A stretch of DNA of 64,000 bases, taken from the NCBI GenBank assembly GCA_038233215.1, contig JBBSML010000001.1:1-64000 (forward strand). Direction: 5' to 3'. The position numbers and the translations under genes were made by a program. Below are positions 44,142 through 52,749 of the stretch, piece after piece (the stretch's first letter is position 1; each line of letters opens with the position of its first letter). A model generated the notes under the pieces. That model made no database searches. It had not been told where the DNA came from and saw only the letters and a list, made by a program, of their open reading frames with translations. The stretch comes from JACDBZ01 sp038233215 (lineage in GTDB: Bacteria > Chloroflexota > Limnocylindria > QHBO01).

Positions 44142-44369
44142 CTAGAGGACCACTTCGAGCAGGTAGCCGATGACGTACGGGATGGCGAGGATGGCGAGAA
44201 TCACGGCCAGCACGATCCCGGCATACAGGAACAGCGTGAGATCGGGGGGCTCATCCCGTTTGGGCGGCGGCGTGAGGCGCCTTGCCAGGTGGGGTGGACG
44301 CCGGGGCCTGCGATGCTCGTACCGATGTGGCTGCGAGAGATCCGGGAGCCGGAAGCGCGTCTCCGGCAC
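44142..44369 (-). CDS. Small single-helix membrane protein
   Basis: 75 residues. Basic, proline-rich N-terminal half followed by a C-terminal transmembrane helix (about 47-70). The GTG start is one nt after the stop of the hydroxyacid dehydrogenase gene, so coupled translation is likely. Not recognised; C-tail-anchored layout. Confidence 0.5.
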   Translation of the reverse strand: MPETRFRLPDLSQPHRYEHRRPRRPPHLARRLTPPPKRDEPPDLTLFLYAGIVLAVILAILAIPYVIGYLLEVVL

Positions 44370-44370
44370 G

Positions 44371-45351
44371 CTACTCGTAGACCTCGGGGTTGATCGGCGT
44401 GGGCAGTCGCTCGTTGCGCAGCCCTGCCAGCAGGTTCGCGGCCGCCATGTCCGCCATGCGATCCCGTGTCACGCGGGACGCCGACGCGATATGCGGGACT
44501 ACGACGCAGTTCGACAGAGCAATGAGCGGGTGATCGACAGGCAGCGGCTCCGGATCGGTGACGTCAAGACCCGCCGCGAAAATCTCGCCGTTGCGGAGCG
44601 CTGCCTCGAGTGCATCCGGATCCACGACGGGGCCGCGCGACGTGTTGACCAGCACCGCGGTCGATCTCATGGCGCGCAGCGCATCGGCGTCGATGAGATG
44701 GTGCGTCTCGTCCGTCAGGTTGACGTGCAGGCTGATGAAGTCGGAGTCGCGGAGAAGTTCCTCCATCTCGACCCGACGCGCGCCGAGCTCCGCCTCTTCG
44801 TCGGCTGTTGCTGGATGGACGTCGTGATACAGGATCTCCATGCCGAAACCACGCCCGCGGCGCGCCATCTCCCGCCCGATGCGTCCGAACCCGACGATCC
44901 CCAGCGTCGCCCCGTGAATGTCAACCCCCATGAGCAGCATCGGTCCCCAGGTCTGCCATCGACCCTCGCGAACATATTCGACCGATTCGGGAATGCGACG
45001 TGCCGCAGCCATCAACAGGCCAAAGGCGAGATCCGCGGTCGTCTCGGTCAGGACTCCGGGCGTATTGCCTGCCGGAATCTTCCGTCGCGTGAGGGCAGGC
45101 ACATCGATGTTGTCGAAGCCGACCGCGAAGTTGCTCACCACCTTGAGCTGTGGCCCGGCGGCGTCGAGAAGCTCATCGTCAACCCGATCGGTGAGGAGGG
45201 TCAGCAGTCCCTCCTTGCCCGCCACCCGGCGCAGGAGCTCGTCGCGCGGGGGCGGCAGCTCCTCTTCCCAGAGATCCACGTCGCACGCCGCACGGACCTG
45301 TTCCAGGCCGGCGTCCGGGATGATGCGAGTGACGAATACGCGCGGCTTCAT
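44371..45351 (-). CDS. gyaR: D-isomer 2-hydroxyacid dehydrogenase (glyoxylate/hydroxypyruvate reductase)
   Basis: 326 residues. MKPRVFVTRIIPDAGLE is the typical GyaR start. NAD(P) motif GIVGFGRIGREMARR near residue 155, VNTSRGPVVD with catalytic Arg, DVTDPEP with Glu, and VPHIASAS with His. It reduces glyoxylate or hydroxypyruvate to glycolate or glycerate. Lies just downstream of an aminotransferase on the same strand, which fits glyoxylate-serine metabolism. Confidence 0.88.
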   Translation of the reverse strand: MKPRVFVTRIIPDAGLEQVRAACDVDLWEEELPPPRDELLRRVAGKEGLLTLLTDRVDDELLDAAGPQLKVVSNFAVGFDNIDVPALTRRKIPAGNTPGVLTETTADLAFGLLMAAARRIPESVEYVREGRWQTWGPMLLMGVDIHGATLGIVGFGRIGREMARRGRGFGMEILYHDVHPATADEEAELGARRVEMEELLRDSDFISLHVNLTDETHHLIDADALRAMRSTAVLVNTSRGPVVDPDALEAALRNGEIFAAGLDVTDPEPLPVDHPLIALSNCVVVPHIASASRVTRDRMADMAAANLLAGLRNERLPTPINPEVYE

Positions 45352-45421
45352 CGGCCCGACGCTGCCAGGTACTCGCCAGACGCGTGGCGATCCGAGTTCG
45401 ATACGGCCGCTCGAGCCCGCG

Positions 45422-46621
45422 TCACGAAGGCGCCCCGACCAGCTTGCCGGTGCGGTCGAGCTTGGAGAGCGAGTCGGCGACGCGCTCCAGGGCCAGCCGC
45501 AGATTCTCTCGCGAGTTCGCGTAACTGAAGCGCAGATACCCTTCGCCATGCGCGCCGAAGGCGGTGCCCGCCAAGCCACAGACCCCGGAGTCGTACAGCA
45601 GGTGATCCGCGATCTCGGCGCTCGTCCGCCCGAAGCTCGTCACACTGGGAAAGGTGTAGAACGCGCCTTGCGGCATGACACAGCTCACCCCGGGGATGGC
45701 ATTCAACCCGTCCACCATGAGCTCTCGACGTGCGATGAACTCGGTGCGCATGGCATCGGCCGCATCCTGGGGCCCGGTCAGCGCTTCGACGGCGCCGGCC
45801 TGCGCGAAGGCGTTCGTGCACGAAACGCTGTTGATGACGAGTCGGCTGAACGAGGGGACCAGCCATTCGGGCAGGACGCCGTAGCCCATCCGCCAGCCGG
45901 TCATGGCGAAGGTCTTGGAAAAACCATCCAGGGTGATGGTGCGCTCCGCCATCCCAGGCAGCGTAGCGATCGAGAGCGGCTTACCGGAGTATTGGAGGCG
46001 GCTGTAGATTTCATCGGCGAGGACGACCAGATCGTGCTCCACCGCCAGCTCGGCCAACCGCCGGATATCGTCGTGCATGAGGATCGATCCGGTCGGGTTG
46101 TGCGGGGTGTTGAAGACGAGGAGCTTCGTGCGATCCGTAATGAGACTGGCGACCTCGTCGACATCCATGCGAAAGTCGTTGCCCTCGCGCAGGGGCGCGG
46201 CAATGGGGGTGCCGCCCACGTAGCGCGCCATCGACTCGTAAATCGGAAAGCCGGGATTCGGGTAGATGACCTCGTCGCCGTCGTCGACCAGGGCCAGCAT
46301 CGCGTAGAACATGATCGGCTTGGCGCCGGGCGTGACGACCACCTGCTCCGGCGTCGTGTCAATTTCCTTCCAGCGCTTGACGTCGGCGACGATCGCCTCG
46401 CGCAATGGCAGGATGCCGGTGGCAGCGGTGTAGTGCGTCGCGCCCTCGTCCAGCAGCGCGCGGGCCGCAGCCTCTGACACATTGCGGGGCGTGTCGAAGT
46501 CCGGCTCACCGATCTCGAGATGAATCACCTCCCGACCGGTCCCCTCCAGCGCGCGGGCACGCGCTGCCGCCTCGAATGCGGTCTCGGTCCCGATCCGCTC
46601 CATGCGGCTCGCAAGTCTCAC
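45422..46621 (-). CDS. PLP-dependent class I aminotransferase
   Basis: 399 residues (an ATG six codons in is an alternative start). HLEIGEPDFDTP, TPHNPTGSI, DEIYSRLQYSG and the PLP lysine in DGFSKTFAMTGWRMG are type I aminotransferase motifs. Probably an aspartate/alanine-type enzyme acting on 2-oxo acids. With the downstream 2-hydroxyacid dehydrogenase (70-nt gap) it may form a two-gene unit for 2-oxo-acid interconversion. Confidence 0.9.
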   Translation of the reverse strand: MRLASRMERIGTETAFEAAARARALEGTGREVIHLEIGEPDFDTPRNVSEAAARALLDEGATHYTAATGILPLREAIVADVKRWKEIDTTPEQVVVTPGAKPIMFYAMLALVDDGDEVIYPNPGFPIYESMARYVGGTPIAAPLREGNDFRMDVDEVASLITDRTKLLVFNTPHNPTGSILMHDDIRRLAELAVEHDLVVLADEIYSRLQYSGKPLSIATLPGMAERTITLDGFSKTFAMTGWRMGYGVLPEWLVPSFSRLVINSVSCTNAFAQAGAVEALTGPQDAADAMRTEFIARRELMVDGLNAIPGVSCVMPQGAFYTFPSVTSFGRTSAEIADHLLYDSGVCGLAGTAFGAHGEGYLRFSYANSRENLRLALERVADSLSKLDRTGKLVGAPS

Positions 46622-46813
46622 TCATCGGTCCTCGTGCGGGTGCCGTGCCAGGCTCGGGATGGGTAGTGTACCGACGAGGCGCGAAGCCATGCACTCGCTG
46701 CTGGCCAGGCCATCGCCGCGGGTCGGAACGCTGAGCGAGCGAAGTTGCCATCGGTCGGGCTTCTGTGCCCGCGCGTTCTGCTCGCAGGACGGTTCGCACG
46801 CTCAGCGAGCAAA

Positions 46814-46842
46814 CTGGACGCTGGTCACGCGCTTGCTATACT
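46814..46842 (+). promoter_or_regulatory. Promoter of the A-type Fe-S carrier gene
   Basis: CTGGAC, a 17-nt spacer and TATACT (46837-46842), about 60 nt before the ATG at 46902. The -10 box is close to consensus. Confidence 0.5.
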
Positions 46843-46901
46843 TCCATAGCGAAATCCCGAACACCGCGCGCTCTCAAGCGCTCATCAGGAGACCGATACG
46901 A

Positions 46902-47327
46902 ATGACAATTTCCGAGACTCCTCGCGAGCCGATCTCGATGACCGGCGGCGCACCGAGCGCTGAGCTGCTCGTTTCGGTCACTGAGGCGGCCGGCAAAAAA
47001 GTGATCGAGCTGCGCTCGCGGGAAGGTAAGGCCGATGCGCGCCTCCGCCTGTTCGTGAAAAGCGGCGGATGCTCTGGCTTCAGCTACGGCCTGGCATTCG
47101 ACGACAAGGTGAACGAGGGCGACCGGGTCGAGGACCACGCCGGTGTCCCAATCGTGATCGATCAGTTCAGCCAGCAGCACGTCGCCGGTGCCGAGATCGA
47201 TTATGTCGACTCGCTCATGGGCTCAGGCTTCGCGATCAACAACCCGAACGCGGTCAGCAGCTGCGCCTGTGGCTCATCGTTCAACACCGATGGAGCACCG
47301 GCCAAGGCCGGCGGCTGCGCCCACTAG
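46902..47327 (+). CDS. A-type iron-sulfur cluster carrier (IscA/ErpA-like)
   Basis: 141 residues; ATG with AGGAG 10 nt upstream. LLVSVTEAAGKKVIELRS and LFVKSGGCSGFSYGLAFD are A-type carrier hallmarks; the three cluster Cys lie in GGCSG and SSCACGSSF. A final GGCAH adds an extra Cys near the C-terminus. It delivers Fe-S clusters to targets such as the Rieske protein or Fe-S flavoprotein of the 50-55 kb operon. The ORF is monocistronic with its own promoter and terminator. Confidence 0.92.
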   Translation: MTISETPREPISMTGGAPSAELLVSVTEAAGKKVIELRSREGKADARLRLFVKSGGCSGFSYGLAFDDKVNEGDRVEDHAGVPIVIDQFSQQHVAGAEIDYVDSLMGSGFAINNPNAVSSCACGSSFNTDGAPAKAGGCAH

Positions 47328-47340
47328 ATTCCCTCCTTCG

Positions 47341-47377
47341 CGACGAAGCCCCGACGGCCATCGTCGGGGCTTCGTCG
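47341..47377 (+). terminator. Strong terminator hairpin after the A-type carrier
   Basis: A perfect 16-bp stem (CGACGAAGCCCCGACG and its complement) around a GCCAT loop, 13 nt past the stop. It is followed by a C-rich stretch without a T tract. Confidence 0.85.
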
Positions 47378-47422
47378 TACCCCCACGGCAATCGCGATGC
47401 TCCCAACGACTAACATGCTTGA

Positions 47423-48157
47423 GTGAGTAGCACGTTTATCTCCGGGTCGATCACAGCGGCCGAGGATCTGCGCCGGTCCTTCGCGGCTGCGTGGGGCGCC
47501 ATCGGCGCGGCATGGGGCGTGGCGCCGTCGACGGCTGCCGTGCAGGGATACCTCCTCGTCTCGGACGGCGCGCTGTCCGAACCAGAGGTGCGCCGGGCGC
47601 TCGGCATGAGCCATCGCGCCGCAAGCCTGGCGTTGGCACAGTGCGAGGAGTGGGGCCTCATCGAACGCGCTGAGGCCCCGCGGCGTTCGGGTCAGCGCGG
47701 CCCTGCCGCTGCGGCCTGGACAGTGGTCGGCGACCATTGGGAGTGGTTCCGACGCGTGGCTGCCGCACGCAAGCAGCGTGAGACCGATCCAGTGCTGCCG
47801 GTCATCGCGCGCTGCACGCAACAGGCGCGTGAGGCGGCCCGCCATGGTGGGGACGAGGAGCTGACGACGCTGGGTGACCGGCTCGCCTCGCTGCTCGACT
47901 TCGTCCAGCGCTTCGATCGCGGCGTTGAGCTCTTCGTTCGCGGCGATGCGCGCGCAATCGAGGGACTCTTCGCGACGCTCGAGCGCCTCCAGCCCAACAC
48001 CATCGATCGGCTCTGGGCGCTGCTCGGCGAGCTCGGCACGGACGACCTCGGCCGCGCGCTCGAGGCGCTGGCCACGCTGCCGCCCTCGGCGGTACGCAGG
48101 CTCATCGAGCTGGCCGACCAGCCGGTCCTCCAGAAGCTCGTGGGGATCCGCTCCTAG
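47423..48157 (+). CDS. GbsR/MarR-like transcriptional regulator
   Basis: 244 residues. An N-terminal winged helix with AAVQGYLLVSDGALSEPEVR, MSHRAASLALAQCEEWGLI (recognition helix) and RRSGQRGPAAAAWTVVGDHW (wing), as in GbsR-type regulators of the MarR superfamily, then a helical C-terminal region longer than in GbsR. The GTG start lacks a strong ribosome site. Target unknown. Confidence 0.75.
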   Translation: MSSTFISGSITAAEDLRRSFAAAWGAIGAAWGVAPSTAAVQGYLLVSDGALSEPEVRRALGMSHRAASLALAQCEEWGLIERAEAPRRSGQRGPAAAAWTVVGDHWEWFRRVAAARKQRETDPVLPVIARCTQQAREAARHGGDEELTTLGDRLASLLDFVQRFDRGVELFVRGDARAIEGLFATLERLQPNTIDRLWALLGELGTDDLGRALEALATLPPSAVRRLIELADQPVLQKLVGIRS

Positions 48158-48214
48158 ACTGTTGCGGCCCCTCGACGTAGAGAGGTGGTTGCGCACGACG
48201 CCGCTGTCCAGCGC

Positions 48215-48240
48215 AATCGCCTCGATTCGTAGAGGCGATT
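48215..48240. terminator. Bidirectional terminator hairpin
   Basis: AATCGCCTC and GAGGCGATT form a perfect 9-bp stem around an 8-nt loop between two convergent genes. The stem overlaps the stop codon of the minus-strand aldolase-like gene. AATC/GATT ends give short A/T tracts on each strand. Confidence 0.6.
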
Positions 48241-49702
48241 ACTCGCCCGAGCCGTCGTCCTCGAAGACAGATGCGCCTGCCCTCACCGCAGCGCCAGCCG
48301 TAGCACCACCTAGGGCGGAAGGAAGCGGACGCCGGAGGGCGACCGGGGTGATGAAGCGTTCGACGTGCTCGCGCGTACCGGCGATCTTCAGCTCGTCGAA
48401 GAGAAGACTGAACTTGACGCGCAGGTTCGCTGCGATCGAATCCACGGCATCTGGCGGAAGCGTCCAGAGCTGACGCTTGAACGGACCGATCGCCTTCTTG
48501 CGGGTCTTGTACAGGAACTGCTCGTCGGTTTCGCCGTCCTTGCGCTCATCGGCGCAGTTGGTGCGACACCAGTCCATCATCTCGACGCGGAGCGCATCGG
48601 GCAGGCCTCCACCGTCGTACAGGATGTTCTGGAAGCCGGTGGCCAGGTGAATCTCGGCGGTGCCATTGATCGGAAAGTGGTGGAAGGCGTCATCCGGCAG
48701 CGTCGAGGCCCCGTGCTGGACGCAGCCAGCCATCGCGTACTCATCACGCGCCACGCTCGAAAGGCGCCTCAGCGTGTCGAAGTCGATGCTCACCGCTGCC
48801 ACGCTGCCGTCTGGCATCGGTACGCCACCGTGACTGGTGCCGGTCTGGATGCTCACCTTGCTGATCGGCTCGAGGCTGTCGCCGAGCGCCGTCGCATATC
48901 CGTCGAGATATGCCCGCAGCTCCTCTTCGGTGGAGTTGACCTTTCCGACCTCGCCGATCTCGCCGCCGATACTGATCGTCACCCCCTCGGGATCCAGGTC
49001 GCGGATCAAGCGGGTCAGCTCCGCGCTGTTCTCGGCATTCACCCGCTGCTGCTCGAGCACGGTCGGGAGCGAGAGATCGACCAGCGTGGAGCTGTCGATG
49101 TCGATGTTCAGGAACCCCGCCGCGATCGCCTCGCGGGTCAGGTCCTTGATCCCCTCGAGTTCTGGCCCCGGAGAGGACGCCCATTTTGTTGCGTTGAACT
49201 GGAAATGGTCGCCCTGCAGGAAGACGGGCGTGTGCCACCCCTCACGGATGGCCGCACCCAGCACGACCGCGGCGTACTCGGCGGGACGCTGCTCGGTATA
49301 GGCCATCTCGCTCTTCGCGATCTCGAAGATCACGGTTGCCGCGTCCCGCTCCAGGGCGGCCGAGAACGCCTGGCGGGCGGTCAGATATGTCAGAGCGCGC
49401 ACGTTGATGGCCGGCACGGTAAAGGCGCTGGGCTCGACCTCGCCACGGCCCCGCGCGCGATAGAGCTCGTGGATGGATGCCGAGCCACACCCCAAGGCCT
49501 GCGACGCACTCCAGATCACCCAGCGCGCGGCATCCCGAAGGTCGGCATCGGGATTGAACACCGCCTCGAAGACGAGATCGTCGATCAGCGCCTCGCGAAA
49601 GCCCCGCTCGTCGATCATCTCGAGACCCGTGTCGGTGATGGCCGCGACCCCTTCCAGGCGGGCGCGCAGGTCGTCTGCGGTGAAAATCTGCATGTGATTC
49701 AT
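48239..49702 (-). CDS. Class II fructose-bisphosphate-aldolase-like protein, long form
   Basis: 487 residues against about 300-350 for ordinary class II aldolases. Core motifs are recognisable: PAINVRALTYLTARQAF, VFLQGDHFQF (Asp and zinc His), FLNIDIDSSTLVD, ISIGGEIGEVG (zinc Glu region) and SIQTGTSHGGVPMPDG (third His). N-terminal 90 residues and a C-terminal region with WCRTNCADERKDGE and KRQLWTLPPDA are extra. It probably performs an aldol cleavage on a phosphorylated sugar; identity of substrate unknown. Confidence 0.75.
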   Translation of the reverse strand: MNHMQIFTADDLRARLEGVAAITDTGLEMIDERGFREALIDDLVFEAVFNPDADLRDAARWVIWSASQALGCGSASIHELYRARGRGEVEPSAFTVPAINVRALTYLTARQAFSAALERDAATVIFEIAKSEMAYTEQRPAEYAAVVLGAAIREGWHTPVFLQGDHFQFNATKWASSPGPELEGIKDLTREAIAAGFLNIDIDSSTLVDLSLPTVLEQQRVNAENSAELTRLIRDLDPEGVTISIGGEIGEVGKVNSTEEELRAYLDGYATALGDSLEPISKVSIQTGTSHGGVPMPDGSVAAVSIDFDTLRRLSSVARDEYAMAGCVQHGASTLPDDAFHHFPINGTAEIHLATGFQNILYDGGGLPDALRVEMMDWCRTNCADERKDGETDEQFLYKTRKKAIGPFKRQLWTLPPDAVDSIAANLRVKFSLLFDELKIAGTREHVERFITPVALRRPLPSALGGATAGAAVRAGASVFEDDGSGE

Positions 49703-49703
49703 C

Positions 49704-50042
49704 CTAGCGAAGGGCCGATGCCAGCGTGAACGCCAGGAGCGGCGCCACGATCAGGCCCAGGCCACCGGCCAGCAGGTACCAGTCGCGGGCGGCACGCGCA
49801 TCGGCAACTCTCCGCCGGACGAGCCCGCGCGTCCACCAGCGCACCGCCGATAACCCCGTGACGTAGAGCAGCGCAGCCAAGCCCACGACGCCGATGGCGA
49901 ATGGTCGCACGTGCTCACAGTCACCAAAAGCAATCGGACCGCCGGGCGGGCACGTTGCGGTGAGCTCGAGGCCGATCACGGCGGCTGCCGCCGAGAGGAT
50001 CGCGGCGGACCAGGCGAGGTGCGCGAAGAAGGCTTGGCTCAG
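49704..50042 (-). CDS. Three-helix membrane protein closing the cytochrome operon
   Basis: 112 residues with helices about 3-25, 45-65 and 90-112; one TCPPGG...GDCEH loop has two Cys. The frame is open upstream but has no ATG, GTG or TTG near the family start. A CTG at 50040-50042 overlaps the upstream stop exactly as the ATGA/GTGA pairs in this operon do, so a CTG start is proposed. Not recognised otherwise. Confidence 0.55.
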   Translation of the reverse strand: MSQAFFAHLAWSAAILSAAAAVIGLELTATCPPGGPIAFGDCEHVRPFAIGVVGLAALLYVTGLSAVRWWTRGLVRRRVADARAARDWYLLAGGLGLIVAPLLAFTLASALR

Positions 50043-50620
50043 CGCCTTGCAAGCTCGCTGCTGCGACGCGCGGATTCGTCCGCGTCGCGGCTGGTCACGC
50101 GTCGGTACTCGAAGTAGAGATAGACGGAGGCCGCCGCCCCCAGGCCCGCGACGATCATCCCGAACGCAATCGCCTGGAGCGTGATGCGCATCGGAAAGAA
50201 CGAGCCGCCAGCCAGGTTGAAGGCCAGCAGCGGGACGAGCAGGAGCACCGTGAACAGGTAGTTGAGCATGACGAAGATGCGGATGGCTGACCACCCGAAT
50301 CCTCGCCGGCCCCGTGCCGCCTGCACGCCCACCGCAAGCAGAATCAGCATGGCGAAGTTGCCGCCCGCGATGCCGTTGGCAAGGAGGAAGCCGACGTCGT
50401 CGCTGAACCGAATGAATGGCAGCTCGACGGTGAGCAGGTAGTACACGTAGTTCGGGACATAGGTCAGCATGAAATAGACGAACAGGAAGAGCGGCACGCC
50501 CTTCAGGACCGCCACCAGCCAGGTCTCGTGCCCGTACAGGAACCAGCTCATGAAGTCATCGGCCCAGGTCAAAAGCCGGTTGACGCCGCCCCGGGGCCGG
50601 TAGACGGGATAGGTGCTCAT
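50039..50620 (-). CDS. Membrane protein of the b6-type complex operon
   Basis: 193 residues, four helices (about 38-58, 83-103, 115-140, 148-172) and a charged C-tail. YGHETWLVAVLKGVPLF begins the first helix. No redox motif. Position between the cytochrome c gene and the last membrane gene, with tight spacing, suggests an accessory or assembly subunit. Not recognised. Confidence 0.65.
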   Translation of the reverse strand: MSTYPVYRPRGGVNRLLTWADDFMSWFLYGHETWLVAVLKGVPLFLFVYFMLTYVPNYVYYLLTVELPFIRFSDDVGFLLANGIAGGNFAMLILLAVGVQAARGRRGFGWSAIRIFVMLNYLFTVLLLVPLLAFNLAGGSFFPMRITLQAIAFGMIVAGLGAAASVYLYFEYRRVTSRDADESARRSSELARR

Positions 50621-50635
50621 CGGTCTGGCGTGCTC

Positions 50636-51442
50636 CTACTCACCGGTCTGATCGAGGAGGAAGGTCATCAAAGCCTGAAGCGCGCTCTCGCTGATCTTTC
50701 CCTCCGGATGCGGAGGCATGCCCGTCGCCTCCCCGTCGTTGTAGTTGCCCGACGAGTCGCGAATCCATTGCTCGAGGAACACCCGCGGATCCTCCTCGTA
50801 GTCGGCGATCATCTGGTCAACCCCCGACGGCGTCGGGAAATTGTCGAACTCGGTGATCACATCGGTCCCGATGGTCTGGATGTTCGGCCCGGCGGTGCCG
50901 CCTTCCAGCTCCGCTCCGTGACAGGTCACGCAACCGGCGGCGGTATACACCTCCGCCCCAGCCTCGACGGTATCCTCCACCTCCTCGACCGGCTCGGCGG
51001 CGGCCTCGGCGGCCCACGACTCGACGAGCGTCACGACCGCGTCGATCTGCTGCTCGTTCAGCGGCCCGCCGACCTCGTAGCTCCAGGCGGGCATGGCAGA
51101 ATCGACATTGCCCGAAACGACCACTCCGCCGTAGCTGACTGCGAGATGCACGTAGTTTCCGTTTGATCGCAGCTTGTCGGCGAGTCCGGTGGAATGCAGG
51201 TTGGGACCGATAGCCGGCGAACCCTCTTCGCCGCCCATCCCGTCAGGCCCGTGACAGTTGGCGCAGCCCGCGGCCGCCGGCTCGGCGGGATCGGCGCTGA
51301 AGATGACCTCGCCGTACTCGAGCAGCTCCCCATCGTGCTCGGCGCCGATCGTCTCGCGACGCGAATTATCGGTCAGCCAGTACAGGACCGTAAATGCGGA
51401 GATCGCCGTGACCAGGATCACGCCGAGTGTCTTGAGTCGCAT
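50636..51442 (-). CDS. Membrane-anchored diheme cytochrome c
   Basis: 268 residues. N-terminal anchor (about 5-25), then two cytochrome c domains with heme motifs CANCHGPDG (near 60) and CVTCHGAEL (near 172). Distal Met candidates lie in SAMPAWSYE and ATGMPPHPEGK. Hemes are attached outside the membrane by the ccm system at 36-42 kb. It is probably the electron acceptor from the Rieske protein, replacing cytochrome c1 or f. Three nt after the Rieske stop. Confidence 0.92.
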   Translation of the reverse strand: MRLKTLGVILVTAISAFTVLYWLTDNSRRETIGAEHDGELLEYGEVIFSADPAEPAAAGCANCHGPDGMGGEEGSPAIGPNLHSTGLADKLRSNGNYVHLAVSYGGVVVSGNVDSAMPAWSYEVGGPLNEQQIDAVVTLVESWAAEAAAEPVEEVEDTVEAGAEVYTAAGCVTCHGAELEGGTAGPNIQTIGTDVITEFDNFPTPSGVDQMIADYEEDPRVFLEQWIRDSSGNYNDGEATGMPPHPEGKISESALQALMTFLLDQTGE

Positions 51443-51445
51443 TGG

Positions 51446-52120
51446 TCAGCCGGTGCAGTGCGACATATCGGTCGGCGCTCGGTCGTCGAAGTTGACGGTC
51501 CCGGGAGGCGGACCGCTCACCACCTCCGCGGTGTTCACGCTGTAGGTGCCATCCGTGGCTGACACCGGGAAGCTGTCCATGCCGCGCGGTGCCGGCCCAT
51601 CCCGTTTCTCACCCAGGACGGTGTACTTCGAGCCGTGGCAGAGGCATTCGAACCATTGGCTCTCGTCGCACAATTGCGGGACCTGGCATCCCAGGTGAGG
51701 GCACTTGCGCCACAGGGCCAGGACCGACCGTTCCGCAAATGGCAGGTCGTCGGCGAGGTCCGTGCCGGGGTCCTCGACCGGCAGCGTCACTCCGCCGGCA
51801 TCCACCGACTCTGCCTCAGCCGCCACCCGCCCCATGGCCGCAGGAACATTGACGATGAACAGGTTCGCAGGCCCGTAGATGTACGGCAGCCCATTCTTCC
51901 ACTCCGGCTGAGCATTGTTGATGTCGGCAGCGGAGCCGACCGTGATCGCCGCTCCGAGTCCTTCCGTCAGGTTCGGCCACAAGAAGGCGAGCGTGGCGCC
52001 GACAAACTCGAGTGACAGGATGCCGACCCCGACGCCGAGCATGCGGCGCATGAAGCCACGGCGACTGATCTCTCCGGCGCGAGGCCCGCGCACCTCGCCG
52101 TAGGAAGCGTGCTCGGTCAT
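51446..52120 (-). CDS. Rieske iron-sulfur protein
   Basis: 224 residues, ATG in ATGA overlap with the subunit IV gene. N-terminal ISRRGFMRRMLG resembles a twin-arginine signal followed by a membrane anchor. The [2Fe-2S] site is CPHLGC and CLCHGS (Cys-His and Cys-His ligands plus the disulfide Cys pair). It moves electrons from quinol at the cytochrome b Qo site to cytochrome c. Confidence 0.95.
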   Translation of the reverse strand: MTEHASYGEVRGPRAGEISRRGFMRRMLGVGVGILSLEFVGATLAFLWPNLTEGLGAAITVGSAADINNAQPEWKNGLPYIYGPANLFIVNVPAAMGRVAAEAESVDAGGVTLPVEDPGTDLADDLPFAERSVLALWRKCPHLGCQVPQLCDESQWFECLCHGSKYTVLGEKRDGPAPRGMDSFPVSATDGTYSVNTAEVVSGPPPGTVNFDDRAPTDMSHCTG

Positions 52121-52734
52121 AGGTTGAAGAACAGTCCTTCCCAGGGCCAGACCCAGTTCCATCCCGGGCCCCTGAAGAATGAGCCGATGAGGGTCACGAA
52201 CAGGCCGCCCAGCATCAGGCACATGAAGAAGACCCACATCAGTTTTCGGTCGCGCGCGGCCTTGAACGGGGTCCGATCAATGAACGGGATCGCCGCCAGG
52301 CCGACCAGGTAGAAGGTCGGCACGATGACGCCGGCCACGGTCGCGTTGAAGTAGCTGAGGATCTCCTGGAGGCCGAGGAAGTACCAGGGCGCCTTGGCGA
52401 CATGAGGCGTGACGGCGGGGTTGGCCATCTCCTCGAGGGGTGCCTGGATCCACAGCGAGGTCACCACCAGCAGTCCGCTGATGAGCATCGCCATCAGGAA
52501 CTCTGCACGGAGCAGGTGCGGCCAGGTCAGGACTGTCTCGTCCGGCCGCTTGTCGACCCGCACCATGGATTCCTGCTTGACGTAGGCGAGCAGGCGGAAG
52601 CGTTCGGTGCCCGGAACGCCCGGCGGGCCGGGCAACTTCGGTCCGGCGCCCGGCGCCACGATCGGCGCCCGGGTGGGCGCCTGGGTCAGCACGTTCTTGT
52701 CGGCGGTCGCGTTAGGTCGCTTCTCGATCGTCAT
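52117..52734 (-). CDS. petD: Cytochrome b C-terminal subunit (subunit IV-like)
   Basis: 205 residues, three helices. KAPWYFLGLQEIL carries the Qo motif, here APWY in place of PEWY. A polar, Pro-rich N-terminal extension of about 60 residues is longer than in plant PetD. With the 244-residue cytochrome b6 it completes a split cytochrome b. Overlaps the Rieske gene by 4 nt. Confidence 0.9.
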   Translation of the reverse strand: MTIEKRPNATADKNVLTQAPTRAPIVAPGAGPKLPGPPGVPGTERFRLLAYVKQESMVRVDKRPDETVLTWPHLLRAEFLMAMLISGLLVVTSLWIQAPLEEMANPAVTPHVAKAPWYFLGLQEILSYFNATVAGVIVPTFYLVGLAAIPFIDRTPFKAARDRKLMWVFFMCLMLGGLFVTLIGSFFRGPGWNWVWPWEGLFFNL

Positions 52735-52749
52735 CGGTCCATTCCTAGC

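Noticed and set aside
46680..46820. Imperfect repeat (ACGCTGAGCGAGCGAA / ACGCTCAGCGAGCAAA) before the Fe-S carrier gene
   Set aside because: Only two imperfect copies, no symmetry with the promoter boxes; not enough to call an element.
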